Of a DNA stretch of 64,000 nt, positions 29,362 to 39,208 are shown piece by piece; positions within the stretch are counted from its first letter, which is position 1, and each line of letters opens with the position of its first letter. Below the pieces are notes generated by a model that worked only from the letters and a program-made list of their open reading frames with translations, was not told where the DNA came from and made no database searches. The stretch covers positions 1-64,000 of the forward strand of contig CAVXTT010000016.1 of NCBI GenBank assembly GCA_963764685.1. Direction: 5' to 3'. Both the position numbers and the translations under genes were made by a program. The stretch comes from CAVXTT01 sp963764685. Its GTDB lineage: Bacteria > Bacteroidota > Ignavibacteria > Ignavibacteriales > Ignavibacteriaceae.

Positions 29362-31176
29362 ATGATAAAAAGTCACTCCTTCCATATACCAGTTATGGGA
29401 ATCGGATTTACAATTGATACGCCATTGAAAGTTGCTCATTACGGGATAGATTCTGTCATTTCCCTGGTTGATGATGTACTTCTTGAAAAATTAAGGAAAA
29501 TGTACTGCGGCAAATTTGAACTGCCATATCTGGAGATTACTGATAAATCAGATGACTTCAGGGCAAAAAGAATAACATCATACCTGAATCTTATTAATGA
29601 GCTAGCCGAAAGAAAATTCGAAGAGTTGAAGAGCTCAGCTGCAGAAATCGGTACCGAAATAAAAAAATATTTCAATATGCTCCCCGATGCTTCCAATATA
29701 AAACAACAGTTCCTTACCCGTATATCCAAATATATTGATACTGCGGAAACAGGGAACTGGATTAAGGATAAATTATCTATGGGAAGCATAGATGTAAATA
29801 TTATGACCAAGCTTGATAAGGAAAATTACAATAAAGATGAAAAGCTGCCTGTTGAATATAATGATGCTCACGCTGCATTAAGAGGATACGCCAATAGTGA
29901 TCTGACCTCTTCAATTGTTTTTTCTGCAGGTATGAATCCCAGGCTGTATAGTTATCTCGAAAGATTTGATGATTTTTATCCTGATGCTCAGGGTTTTATA
30001 AAGAAGAAAGTTATTCTGAAGGTAAGCGACTACCGTTCAGCCTTAATACAGGGGAAATACCTTGCTAAAAAAGGAATTTGGATTTCGGAATACAGAATTG
30101 AATCAGGATTAAACTGCGGCGGACATGCTTTTGCAACTGACGGCTTTTTAATGGGTCCTATTCTTGCGGAGTTCAGGGATAATCGGAATGATTTGATAAA
30201 CGTTCTCCACGGGATACTGACTGCGGCATTATCAGCAAAAAATAAACCTGTACCACAGAAGGCTCTGCCTTTAAGAGTTACTGCCCAGGGTGGTGTCGGG
30301 ACTTCCGCAGAGCACAACTTTCTACTTGATCATTATGATCTGGATTCGATTGGGTGGGGAACTCCTTTTCTCCTGGTTCCGGAAGTAACAAATGTTGATG
30401 AGTCAACTTTAGATCAGCTTATTGCAGCTAAAGAGGAAGATCTTTACTTATCAGATATTTCTCCGCTTGGTGTCCCATTTAATTCTTTAAGGGGAAATTC
30501 CAAGGATATAGAGAAAACAGCGCTCATTGTAAAGGGAAGACCGGGTAGTTCTTGTCCCAAGGAGTTTGTGGCAATTAATAATAAAGAGTTTACCGAAAGA
30601 AATATCTGCACCGCTTCAAGGCAATATCAGCATTTAAAAATTAAAGAGCTGGACAGTTTGAATTTTTCTTCTGAGGATTATAAAATTCAATACGAGAAGA
30701 TAGTTGATAAGTCCTGTCTCTGTGTTGGTTTGGGAACTTCCGCACTTCTTGTTAATGACCTGGATACAAAAACAGAAGGGGAAGGTGTTTCAATCTGTCC
30801 CGGTCCCAATCTTGCTTACTTTTCCAAACAGATGAACCTGGAAGAAATTACAGACCATATTTACGGCAGGGATAATGTTATTACAAGAACCGACCGCCCG
30901 CATATGTTTATGAAGGAACTGAAACTTTACATGGATTTCTTAAAAGACAGGATTGCTGAAAAAATTGCCAGCACTGAAAAACGTGAAAAGTACCTGCTGA
31001 ACTTTGCATCGAACTTAAGCGATGGGATTGATTATTATTCAAAATTGTTTGATAATCCTAAAGAAGTGTTTGAAGATCTGAAAACTATCCTCGCCGACCT
31101 GGATTTACATAAAAACACGCTCAGTCTTCTGCGTATGGAGATCGAAGGGTTGTCAGTAAAAACCAGCGCAGCATAA
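29362..31176 (+). CDS. Uncharacterised protein with nitronate-monooxygenase-like features
   Basis: This 604-residue cytoplasmic protein has no signal peptide. The N-terminal PVMGIGFTIDTPLKVAHYG and the central blocks SGLNCGGHAFATDG (Cys252-His255), RVTAQGGVGTSAEHN and GWGTPFLLVPEVTN line up with the FMN-binding TIM-barrel layout of nitronate monooxygenase / 2-nitropropane dioxygenase (GxxAGGH, AAGGI, GTRFL). A helical insertion follows the N-terminus. The C-terminal third has several cysteines (SSCPKEF, NICTASRQYQ, KSCLCVGLG, SICPGPNLAYF) that could bind a metal or Fe-S cluster. Function unknown; the fold assignment is inference. Confidence 0.6.
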   Translation: MIKSHSFHIPVMGIGFTIDTPLKVAHYGIDSVISLVDDVLLEKLRKMYCGKFELPYLEITDKSDDFRAKRITSYLNLINELAERKFEELKSSAAEIGTEIKKYFNMLPDASNIKQQFLTRISKYIDTAETGNWIKDKLSMGSIDVNIMTKLDKENYNKDEKLPVEYNDAHAALRGYANSDLTSSIVFSAGMNPRLYSYLERFDDFYPDAQGFIKKKVILKVSDYRSALIQGKYLAKKGIWISEYRIESGLNCGGHAFATDGFLMGPILAEFRDNRNDLINVLHGILTAALSAKNKPVPQKALPLRVTAQGGVGTSAEHNFLLDHYDLDSIGWGTPFLLVPEVTNVDESTLDQLIAAKEEDLYLSDISPLGVPFNSLRGNSKDIEKTALIVKGRPGSSCPKEFVAINNKEFTERNICTASRQYQHLKIKELDSLNFSSEDYKIQYEKIVDKSCLCVGLGTSALLVNDLDTKTEGEGVSICPGPNLAYFSKQMNLEEITDHIYGRDNVITRTDRPHMFMKELKLYMDFLKDRIAEKIASTEKREKYLLNFASNLSDGIDYYSKLFDNPKEVFEDLKTILADLDLHKNTLSLLRMEIEGLSVKTSAA

Positions 31177-31274
31177 AACTTGCCTGATATTGGACAGGAT
31201 GATCTAAGTCACCAGATTCTTAACTTCCGCACTTCCAAACCTCCGAACATCCGCACTAATAAGTTTTGTTCCTT

Positions 31275-31712
31275 TTAACCTAAAACCCATCTTAATCTCT
31301 TGTAGTTACCCGGAGAACCTTCTGGAAATGAATCGATTATAGTATCGAATGTCAGCAGGATCAATACCCGGTCAGGTACAATTATAAGCGCTTCCCCGGC
31401 TATCCAACTTTCTATCGGTTTTACGAGAAGTGGATATAACGAAAAGGAAGATTTTACAAATAGTTTATAATCACTCTCAAGCATTCCTTTCCTATACGCG
31501 GATACTATTTCAGTTATGCCAGACTCCACGGGAATTCTGATGAAATGTGTTTCCTGACTTAGGCTTACAATGCAGAAATATTTTTCACGGCATGGGAATA
31601 ATGAATATAAGTTTCACTGGTCTTTTTAAGTTCCCGCTTCATTTCACTTAGACTAATAACATCGTTATTGAAATTCAGCTTATAATATACAGGGAACTGT
31701 TCCTCATAGAGC
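31275..31712 (-). pseudogene. CHAT-domain protein remnant
   Basis: On the minus strand, an 84-codon frame (31275-31529) reads LYPLLVKPIESWIAGEALII then VPDRVLILLTFDTI, which is the core of a CHAT (caspase-like, TPR-associated) domain. Upstream coding-like sequence continues in the same frame without an ATG (EKYFCIVSLSQETHFIRIPV), then in another frame (YEEQFPVYYKLNF to about 31712). The downstream part with the catalytic His and Cys is missing after RWVLG. This is therefore a truncated, frameshifted fragment of a once larger TPR-CHAT protein. Confidence 0.55.
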
Positions 31713-31776
31713 TTTTACAATTTAGAATATTCCTGATAATAACTTTAAATGTTTTCAGCATACCATTTCTTTCAAA

Positions 31777-32103
31777 AATGATGAGATAAGAAATAAAAAA
31801 GGAGCAATAAGATTATTACAATAATTGCTTTTATGGGAATTACGCAAATCTTTAAATGGATGGGGGATAAAACAGTTCCTACTGGATTTAATGCAATTAC
31901 CCGGAAAGATCTGACCAAACACTTATCTCCAGGCCTATCTCTCCCTGTACCTAACTCCTTCAACCTCCATACAACCCTCCTTCGAAGGTAATATTATTGT
32001 AAGGGTTTAGTAGGACATAGTAGGGGTTGTATAGGGGGTAGGATGATTTTATGGTTAGGTGCCGGGTCAAATCATTCGTGGTATTTATATTGTATTGATG
32101 ATT
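31777..32103 (+). repeat. 330-bp dispersed repeat, copy A
   Basis: This segment matches the reverse complement of 40713-41050 almost throughout. Shared blocks include AATGATGAGATAAGAAATAA / its complement, GGAGCAATAA, TAATGCAATT, AAGATCT, TTCGAAGGTAATATTA and GTATTGAT. No credible coding sequence spans it, though a minus-strand frame (31772-31963) lies inside. The function is unknown; it may be a non-autonomous mobile element. Confidence 0.75.
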
Positions 32104-32247
32104 GTGAAGATTCTTTTCCTTCCGGAATTCAGATTGGTAATGGGTAATAAGAAGAATGTATCCTGAAGAATTGAACAGGATAAGCAGGGAAAAAAATATG
32201 AGCAGTATCTTTTTCAAGTTATCAAAAAAAGCGTACTCAAACTTCAT
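31960..32247 (-). CDS. Hypothetical small membrane-anchored protein, possibly truncated
   Basis: The 95-residue frame starts MKFEYAFFDNLKKILLIFF and continues LLILFNSSGYILL, one clear membrane helix with the FN-x-GY pattern I recall from short envelope proteins of this bacterial group. The C-terminal 45 residues are read from the dispersed repeat, so the original end may have been replaced. No function is assigned. Confidence 0.3.
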   Translation of the reverse strand: MKFEYAFFDNLKKILLIFFSLLILFNSSGYILLITHYQSEFRKEKNLHNHQYNINTTNDLTRHLTIKSSYPLYNPYYVLLNPYNNITFEGGLYGG

Positions 32248-32532
32248 AATAATTTCAACAACAACAAGTGAACATTTTATCGAAGCATTTACCGGTAACT
32301 GATATATATAGTATACAAAAAGGGTATAAAGAGAGGGAGGAATGAATGAATCGGCTTAGATTACTAAGTCCCGAAACCAATCAACCATTCGTGATATTCC
32401 CTGTGATTAAAATTACCACCGCATAAAAATGATTTGATTCAATATTTTGAGCAATGTAAGTTGTCCCTGCAACTATCCTTTCTACTTCTGTTCTAATTAT
32501 TAAACTATTTTATATTTTCAATGGAGGTTTAT

Positions 32533-32925
32533 ATGAATAAAAACTCGATATTAACGGATATTAAAAATCATTTAGGGATTGTTCCTGGTTTCCTGAATGG
32601 AATACCTGAAGAGTCGCTGCAGTATGAATGGGAACTCTTCAAGAAATTCCAGCTTGAGGAAAGTATCATCCCTCAGAAATACAGGGAACTGATCGGATTA
32701 GGTGTGGCTTCTGTACTTCACTGCTGGTATTGCGCTAATTTTCATCAGGCTGCTGCCAGGATGTACGGGGCTACAGATGAAGAAATTAATGAAGCAGTAT
32801 ATCTCGCCAAACAGTCCAATGGATGGAGTACATATCTGAACGGCAGCTTATATGATAAAGAAAAGTTTATGCACGAACTTGAACAGATCGGCGAGTACGT
32901 AGCAGAACAGCAACAGAACAGTTAA
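32533..32925 (+). CDS. Carboxymuconolactone decarboxylase / AhpD-like protein
   Basis: I start at ATG 32533 because GGAGG at 32523-32527 is an ideal ribosome site for it; the ATG at 32521 overlaps that site and would add MEVY. The 130-residue helical protein has the AhpD-type redox motif in VLHCWYCANFHQAAA (Cys-Trp-Tyr-Cys, then a conserved His) and the entry ITGLGVASVL-like helix. Family members reduce peroxide-linked lipoyl partners or act in aromatic degradation. It is cytoplasmic and stands alone, with no peroxidase gene nearby. Confidence 0.85.
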   Translation: MNKNSILTDIKNHLGIVPGFLNGIPEESLQYEWELFKKFQLEESIIPQKYRELIGLGVASVLHCWYCANFHQAAARMYGATDEEINEAVYLAKQSNGWSTYLNGSLYDKEKFMHELEQIGEYVAEQQQNS

Positions 32926-32951
32926 TCAAGGAACAGGAGTAGATAGGGTTT

Positions 32952-33024
32952 TTAGTTGATTGGTTGATTGGTTGATTGGTTGATTAGTTGATTAGTTGAT
33001 TGGTTGATTAGTTGATTGGTTGAT
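32952..33024. repeat. Octamer tandem repeat TTGATTGG/TTGATTAG
   Basis: Nine adjacent 8-bp units of TTGATTRG. The complementary arrangement (CTAATCAA) occurs 220 bp downstream at 33243, so transcripts of the region could fold into a long stem. The same octamer lies near 45526, 52735, 59244 and, reversed, at 62363. Confidence 0.8.
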
Positions 33025-33242
33025 AATTATGCTTAACATTGCCGAAGGATTTGTCTCTCCGCTTCAACCAAATCTTTTTTAATATTTATGAATTATGTTT
33101 ACCGCTCTGCTTCCGAAGTCAGGTCCATTCTCTACATTGCTTTGGAGCTGAACTATATAGATTGAATTTGAATTTTGTTGCGAAAAAGTAAGCTATATTC
33201 AAAAAATGCTAAATAGCCTAAAAACTGAAATTAAATCTCCCC

Positions 33243-33286
33243 ACTCATCAAACTAATCAACTAATCAACTAATCAACCAATCAACT
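33243..33286. repeat. Octamer repeat in inverted orientation (CTAATCAA)
   Basis: Five tandem CTAATCAA / CCAATCAA units complementary to those at 32952-33024. They end immediately before the promoter at 33290. Confidence 0.8.
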
Positions 33287-33289
33287 CTT

Positions 33290-33318
33290 TTGACTTTTAG
33301 TTTATAATTAGGTATAAT
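33290..33318 (+). promoter_or_regulatory. Sigma70-like promoter of the 33579 gene
   Basis: TTGACT (33290-33295) and TATAAT (33313-33318) are separated by exactly 17 bp. The -35 continues TTGACTTT as in the promoters at 41096, 45948, 53666 and 62569. The 5' leader would be about 255 nt. Confidence 0.7.
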
Positions 33319-33578
33319 TTTCTCCCTATTTTATTTGGTTCTTTGCTAAGACACAGCTTTCATTTGAACCTTCAGATATTTTTATGTTTACAGATAGAGC
33401 CGGTGAGGATTAATTCACTGTAATTAATTAACCAGGGCTTCCTTCTGATGGTTTTTATAAAATATATTTCCTCTTCGACCGGACCTCTTCAAGGACTTCC
33501 CTCCTGCGATTGTCATTCAATTCTATATTATAAGCATACAACATTAAGAGTAAGTATCTACACAGAAAGGGCTACAAA

Positions 33579-36500
33579 ATGAAAAGCGTTAAACGTTTAC
33601 GTCCGCAGTGGTATTTAATGCTGTTTTTACTATTTAGTATTACAATCTCATATTCTCAATCTCCCGATAAAGGCAATTATATGACTGTCGGGCAGTCCTT
33701 TGAGCAGTCTTTCCCTCAGGATATTGACGGTTTAACCATATGGGCTCTGCCGACAAACGGCTCTACATCTGTGAACAGCAGGGCGCCGAGCAACGGATGG
33801 AAATACCAGAGGACAGAATATCTTATTACAGAATCGGAAATGGCTGCCAGCGGATTTCCTTCCGGTGCAATAATAAATGCGATTGGCTTCTATATTGCCT
33901 CATCGGGTACGGGACCACTCAGCGGAACCCTGGATATTTATCTCAAGAATACAACCGATACTGCTTACTCATTAGGGACAGCTTGGACAACATTCACATT
34001 TACACACGTGAGTTCAAACAATCCTTTCAGTGTACCGGTTTCTCCGTCCGGCGGAATTTATAACATTACATTTTCAGGCGGGAGCCCCTTCACTTACGAT
34101 GGCGGGGGAGTTTATGTTGCCTGGGAATTCAGTTCTCCATCGGGTACTCCGGGAACTTTAAACGTTACTCATTATTGTAATACTTCACTCATTGACGGTC
34201 TTTACGGTCAGAGAAGTCCGGCTTCGATGCCAATAAATCTTGTAGCTTCTAATTGGCGTCCGGCTACCCGCTTTAGTACTAATACATATTACGATATGCT
34301 CGATATATCTAATATTTATACAATTGAAAAAATACCTGTGCCTTTTGGAACGCCCCCCTCGGTGGGAGTAAGAATATCCAACGTGTCCCCTGAAGCTGTA
34401 ACATTTGACCTTACCCTTACGGTGAAGGATGCCCTCACTTCAACCGTGAGATATACAGCAACTCAGACACTGACAAATTATTCCGGTTATACTTCCTCCG
34501 TTGTTAACTTTCCAGGCTGGTCTCCTGTTCAGCTTGAAGACGTGATCATTACAGCTTCCACATCATCCCTGCCTGATGAGACCTGGACCGAAAATAATAC
34601 GAAGAGCATAACGGCAAATATAAATAATGATCTTTATTCATATAACTATCAGATGAATAACCCCGGTGGCTACGGATATACTTACCCCAACACCGGAATA
34701 TTTGCTGCAAAGTACACAATGAACGGCACAGGAATAGTAACCGGTGTAAATGTTTATATCTACAACTATCCGACCAATATTGGGAATATGGTCTATGCTG
34801 TTGCGTTAAACGGTGCGGGAATAATTGTTGGTCAATCTGATGATTATGTTATCCAGGCAGAGGATCTTGGAACTGTAAAGAATTTTACTTTTACCACTCC
34901 TTCTTTATTCCATAACCAGGTTTTCTACGCGGGTCTCGCACAAACGACCGGAATTGCCCAGTGGTATCCACTGGGTACTTTTACTGAAACCCCGCAAAGA
35001 GGGAATGCTTTTTATACATTCAATATAAATGGAGGAACACCCCTGGTTAACAATGCATTAATAAAATTCGGCATTGAAGCTCAGGTAGCTCCATCGGCAT
35101 TAGAAGTTATTGATGCTGGTGTTTTATCCATTGATCTAAGCGAAAACCAGAATCCCGGAATCATAATTCCCAAAGCCACTTTAAAAAATTACAGTACCAA
35201 TCCTAAATCGTTTAATACTTCAATAACTATTTCAGACGGATATATATCGACTAAAACAATTACCGATCTTGCCCCGGGAGATTCCATACAGGTAATATTC
35301 GACAGCTGGAATGCACAGCTTGGTCAGTATACTTTACAGGTTTGTTCACAGCTTACAGGAGATATAAACCCTGATAACGACTGCAAGTCGAAGAATATCG
35401 GAGTGTATACAGGCAACTGGTCAGAGGGGACGAATTTCCCGATCAGCACTTATCTGGGAAGCGGAATCGGATATAAGGGACAGGGAGTCGAATCAACGAT
35501 TGATTACCTCTTCAGCATTGCCGGGAATACAACTTCAACGCTTGCAACTGAATGTTTCAAGTATAATGTAACAAGCGGAATATGGACTGATATTGCTTCA
35601 CTTCCGGAGCCGAGGAAAGTATTGGCTACAGCTGTCATTGGTGATTACCTGTATGCTATCGGTGGCGCAGACCTGAGCAGTATATATAAGAACTCAGTTT
35701 TTAAATATAGTATTCTGAGTAATACATGGACCAACTCGGCATATCTCCCGATTGCTGTCGCCTGGGGGAAAGCAGCAGTATACAAAGGCAGGATTTACTT
35801 CGCTGGCGGTATAAATTCGTCAGGTACAATTTTGTCATCCGTATATATATATGACCCAACCACAAACAACTGGTTGACCGGTACACCATTGCCCGGGCCA
35901 AAATTCGGCGGTGCATTTGCTGTTGCAGGAAATAAGCTTGTGTATTTGGGAGGAGCTAATTCGACAGATATAACTGGTGATGTATATGTCGGAACAATAA
36001 ATGACGTAAATCCTTATAGCATTTCCTGGACCACTGCAGGAATGTATCCAGGTCTTGAGGGCGCTGCTTATAAAGATCCCGGTGTTAAACTTGCTGACAT
36101 TATGCGTATCCTAAGTGATAATGCGCTTAACGAAGAACTTGATGCATATCCTCCGGGTGCTATTTACAGACTCGATGCCGCTTCCTGGGGAACGAATTCT
36201 ATTATAGTTGCCGGTGGGAGTCCCGGTTCTGCCTGGATGCCCACAATTCCTTCCCCTTGTTATACATTTAATCCATATACAAATTTATGGACAAAGCAGG
36301 CGGATGTTCCTTTGCCTGTTCTTGGATCCTCTCTTGGCACTGTAAACAACGGGAAAATCTGGAAGCTGATTGTTGCTTCAGGAATGGGAATATACCAGGT
36401 AGAGAATGCAACGCAGATATGGACTGATACTACGGCAGCATCCACCTTCCCGCTTTCAATGACAGTAAATGCTAACTGGAACCTGATCTCTATCCCTGGA

Positions 36501-37556
36501 CTGCATCCTGAAAACCAGGGGATTACAACCTGGTTCCCATACAGGGATTATTCGGCAAATGTATTCCGCTACAGCGGCGGATATCAGTCTGTTACGACGC
36601 TTGAACCTGCAAGGGGCTATTGGCTTAAACATAATGGAACAAGGACATATAACTCCGGTGATGAATGGCCGGCAGCAGGGATGTTCGTAGTACCACACGA
36701 CCCGATTGCAGTTAATACAGGATGGAATTTAATTGGTCTTTACGAACAGACCGTGCCGACATCAGGATTGACAACTACTCCACCCGGTTTAATTTCTGGT
36801 TCGATATATTCTTATACCGGCACCGGATATGCTGTTGCAACTAATCTTACGCCCGGTAAGGGGTATTGGGTTAAACTTTCCGGAAATGCATTGTTAAATA
36901 TACCGGAAGGAACATTTGATAAAGTCACAGATGCTCCTGGGAATATTACGGAGGGATTCGGCAAGATCATCATTACTGATAATTCCGGTAAATCGTTTAC
37001 ACTCTATGCAGCTGGCAGTGAAGCTGACCTCACAAAGTATGAGCTTCCTCCGCTGCCACCGCAGGGTATGTTTGATATACGTTATTCAAGCCAAAGGTTT
37101 GTGGAGAACTTAGTCACTCCCCAGGGTATAGAACTGATTGGAGTACAATATCCACTAAAAATAAAGGTTGAAGGTTTGGGCATAATCCTTTCGGATGAAA
37201 CAGGGAAAGAAACAACCAGACTGATCAGCGGGGAAGAAGTATCTCTGAATACAGAGCTGGGTAAATTAATGGTGACTGTTAATGTGCTACCTTTAGTATA
37301 CGCACTCGAACAGAATTACCCCAATCCGTTCAATCCTGCTACGACCATAAGATTCAGCATACCGGAAGAAGTATATGTTAACCTCAGCATTTATAATTTA
37401 CTTGGCGAGAAGGTAAAAGAGATTAAAAATGAAATGATGAAGCCGGGAAATTATGATATCAGGTTCAACGCTGCAGACCTTGCAACAGGAATCTATTTTT
37501 ACAGACTTGAGGCTGGCAGTTTCCTTGAGACAAAAAAGATGCTGCTGGTTAAATAA
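33579..37556 (+). CDS. Kelch-repeat T9SS surface protein with shared C-terminal cassette
   Basis: This intact 1325-residue frame opens with a signal peptide ending ITISYSQ. In order: an N-terminal jelly-roll-like region (about 30-500), a CARDB-like adhesion domain (about 505-610; PKATLKNYSTNPKSFNTSIT), a kelch-type six-bladed propeller (about 620-800; LYAIGGADLSSIYKNSVFKY, IYFAGGINSSG), the shared cassette (about 957-1240; NWNLISIPGLHPENQGITTW) and a T9SS sorting domain (EQNYPNPFNPATTI near 1243) ending TKKMLLVK. It should be exported and tethered at the outer surface. Binding partners are unknown. Codon use and domain order match the genes at 41687 and 54330. Confidence 0.9.
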   Translation: MKSVKRLRPQWYLMLFLLFSITISYSQSPDKGNYMTVGQSFEQSFPQDIDGLTIWALPTNGSTSVNSRAPSNGWKYQRTEYLITESEMAASGFPSGAIINAIGFYIASSGTGPLSGTLDIYLKNTTDTAYSLGTAWTTFTFTHVSSNNPFSVPVSPSGGIYNITFSGGSPFTYDGGGVYVAWEFSSPSGTPGTLNVTHYCNTSLIDGLYGQRSPASMPINLVASNWRPATRFSTNTYYDMLDISNIYTIEKIPVPFGTPPSVGVRISNVSPEAVTFDLTLTVKDALTSTVRYTATQTLTNYSGYTSSVVNFPGWSPVQLEDVIITASTSSLPDETWTENNTKSITANINNDLYSYNYQMNNPGGYGYTYPNTGIFAAKYTMNGTGIVTGVNVYIYNYPTNIGNMVYAVALNGAGIIVGQSDDYVIQAEDLGTVKNFTFTTPSLFHNQVFYAGLAQTTGIAQWYPLGTFTETPQRGNAFYTFNINGGTPLVNNALIKFGIEAQVAPSALEVIDAGVLSIDLSENQNPGIIIPKATLKNYSTNPKSFNTSITISDGYISTKTITDLAPGDSIQVIFDSWNAQLGQYTLQVCSQLTGDINPDNDCKSKNIGVYTGNWSEGTNFPISTYLGSGIGYKGQGVESTIDYLFSIAGNTTSTLATECFKYNVTSGIWTDIASLPEPRKVLATAVIGDYLYAIGGADLSSIYKNSVFKYSILSNTWTNSAYLPIAVAWGKAAVYKGRIYFAGGINSSGTILSSVYIYDPTTNNWLTGTPLPGPKFGGAFAVAGNKLVYLGGANSTDITGDVYVGTINDVNPYSISWTTAGMYPGLEGAAYKDPGVKLADIMRILSDNALNEELDAYPPGAIYRLDAASWGTNSIIVAGGSPGSAWMPTIPSPCYTFNPYTNLWTKQADVPLPVLGSSLGTVNNGKIWKLIVASGMGIYQVENATQIWTDTTAASTFPLSMTVNANWNLISIPGLHPENQGITTWFPYRDYSANVFRYSGGYQSVTTLEPARGYWLKHNGTRTYNSGDEWPAAGMFVVPHDPIAVNTGWNLIGLYEQTVPTSGLTTTPPGLISGSIYSYTGTGYAVATNLTPGKGYWVKLSGNALLNIPEGTFDKVTDAPGNITEGFGKIIITDNSGKSFTLYAAGSEADLTKYELPPLPPQGMFDIRYSSQRFVENLVTPQGIELIGVQYPLKIKVEGLGIILSDETGKETTRLISGEEVSLNTELGKLMVTVNVLPLVYALEQNYPNPFNPATTIRFSIPEEVYVNLSIYNLLGEKVKEIKNEMMKPGNYDIRFNAADLATGIYFYRLEAGSFLETKKMLLVK

Positions 37557-37560
37557 TTTC

Positions 37561-37587
37561 AGGGGGCTTAATGCCCCCCTTATTTCT
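37561..37587 (+). terminator. Intrinsic terminator
   Basis: The stem AGGGGGC / GCCCCCT with a 5-nt loop TTAAT is followed by TATTTCT, directly after the stop of the preceding gene. The next gene starts only 53 bp downstream, so it either relies on read-through or on a promoter I could not identify. Confidence 0.8.
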
Positions 37588-37639
37588 AAAAAAATATTTC
37601 ATTTTAATTAACCTGGGGTATAACAAAATAAAATCAGAT

Positions 37640-39208
37640 ATGAATAAAAAATATATTGTCCTGGTACGGCTCCTGCGGTTTATTATAATAATTTTTATAA
37701 CTGTTCCCGTCCCAAAATTTGCTCAGCAGAATATCCTGAATGACGATCCTCAGTACGACCATATTCCGCCTGAATATTTTAATTCTGTGGGTAATCATTC
37801 TGAAACTGATGCTGTTATCAGCATTGACGGCTGGGATAATTTTAATCTTGGAGTGGATTACGCTGAACCTCATATGTCGGTGAATCCTCTAAATCCTCTC
37901 CGGTATTTAAATGCCTGGAACATTAATTATACTCATTATACACAGAACGGATCTGAGTGGTTTGACTTTGAACCAAATTTCGTCGTCAGTCCTGCAGGCG
38001 ATCCGGTAACTGCTTATGACAGCTTAGGAAATCTATTTTATGAAACTATGTACGGAAGTATATCAGGATGTAAGGTAATCCGGTCCACTAACAACGGACA
38101 AACCTGGTCGGCAGCAGTTACTGCGATAGCAGGTAACGATAAGAACTGGATCGCCTGCGATCAGACATCCGGTCCTTACGCAAATTATGTTTATACAACT
38201 ATGACCCCGGGTAACTTTGCTCGCAGTACTGATCACGGTGCTACTTTCCAGACCACAGGAACATCGACTACGTTTGGCGGAACCCAGTCTCTTCCTGGAA
38301 TGATGGTTGCTGTCGGACCTAACGGGAACATACCCGGCGGGTGCGTTTACGTTGTTACACACAGCGGCACAAATGGAGCAGGAAGATACACTTTCTTCAG
38401 ATCAACGGACGGCGGTGCAACTTTCTCCCAAAGGTCGCAGCAGTTTTTCTCTAACTATATAGGCACTGAGATATCCGGGAGATCAACAGTTAACGGGATG
38501 AGGACACGCCCTTACCCGATGATAGCTGCAGATAACAGCTGGGGACCCTACAGAGGCAGATTATACCTTGTTTATGCATCTAATATGCCTGCCGGAAGCG
38601 GTAACAAAGCTGATATATTTTTTAGGTACTCAGATGATCAGGCGGCTACCTGGTCAGGTGCGGTTACTGTTAATGATGATCCGAATACTTCTGCGAATCA
38701 TAATTTCTTCCCTTCCATCTGGTGTGATAAACAAACCGGCAGATTATATATAAAGTGGTATGATACCCGCCGCTGTCCCACATCCGATAGTATGGATGTG
38801 TATGCAACTTATACTGATAACGGAGGAACCTCATTCGCGCCCAACCAGAGAATAAGTAATAAGACCTTTAAGACAAAATTAAGTACTACCGGAACCCCCC
38901 CTGTATACCAGGGGGATTATGATGCTGTATCTGGTATTAACAATCAGGCAATGCTTGTCTGGACAGATTTCAGGAATGATAATTTCGGAAGCTATGTTGC
39001 CTACTTCCCTGATTTTGCGATGCTCACTTCTGTTTCTGCATTGTCTGTGGGAACTGCCGGTGATACAGCTTCATTTTATATTAGCGTTCCTGCTGTAAAA
39101 CTTTATAATAATACTGCTGAATTTACTACAGAGATAAACCCATCACCCGGAGCAGGGCAGATTCTTATTAACTTCTTCCGGTTCCAATATATTAACTACA
39201 TATCCTGA
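37640..39208 (+). CDS. BNR/sialidase-like T9SS protein, N-terminal segment
   Basis: I start at ATG 37640, where a signal peptide begins (MNKKYIVLVRLLR, ending VPKFAQQ). Residues about 60-470 form a sialidase-type six-bladed propeller with Asp-box-like motifs: STNNGQTWSA, STDHGATFQ, STDGGATFSQ, SDDQAATWSG, TDNGGTSFAP. The catalytic Arg triad and Tyr/Glu pair of true sialidases are not clearly recognisable, so it may only bind. One slip near 39174 moves the frame; the remainder continues in the next entry. Confidence 0.8.
   Translation: MNKKYIVLVRLLRFIIIIFITVPVPKFAQQNILNDDPQYDHIPPEYFNSVGNHSETDAVISIDGWDNFNLGVDYAEPHMSVNPLNPLRYLNAWNINYTHYTQNGSEWFDFEPNFVVSPAGDPVTAYDSLGNLFYETMYGSISGCKVIRSTNNGQTWSAAVTAIAGNDKNWIACDQTSGPYANYVYTTMTPGNFARSTDHGATFQTTGTSTTFGGTQSLPGMMVAVGPNGNIPGGCVYVVTHSGTNGAGRYTFFRSTDGGATFSQRSQQFFSNYIGTEISGRSTVNGMRTRPYPMIAADNSWGPYRGRLYLVYASNMPAGSGNKADIFFRYSDDQAATWSGAVTVNDDPNTSANHNFFPSIWCDKQTGRLYIKWYDTRRCPTSDSMDVYATYTDNGGTSFAPNQRISNKTFKTKLSTTGTPPVYQGDYDAVSGINNQAMLVWTDFRNDNFGSYVAYFPDFAMLTSVSALSVGTAGDTASFYISVPAVKLYNNTAEFTTEINPSPGAGQILINFFRFQYINYIS

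Noticed and set aside
31772..31963. 63-codon minus-strand ORF
   Set aside because: Lies inside the 330-bp dispersed repeat; I saw no start signal or domain that would make it a gene.
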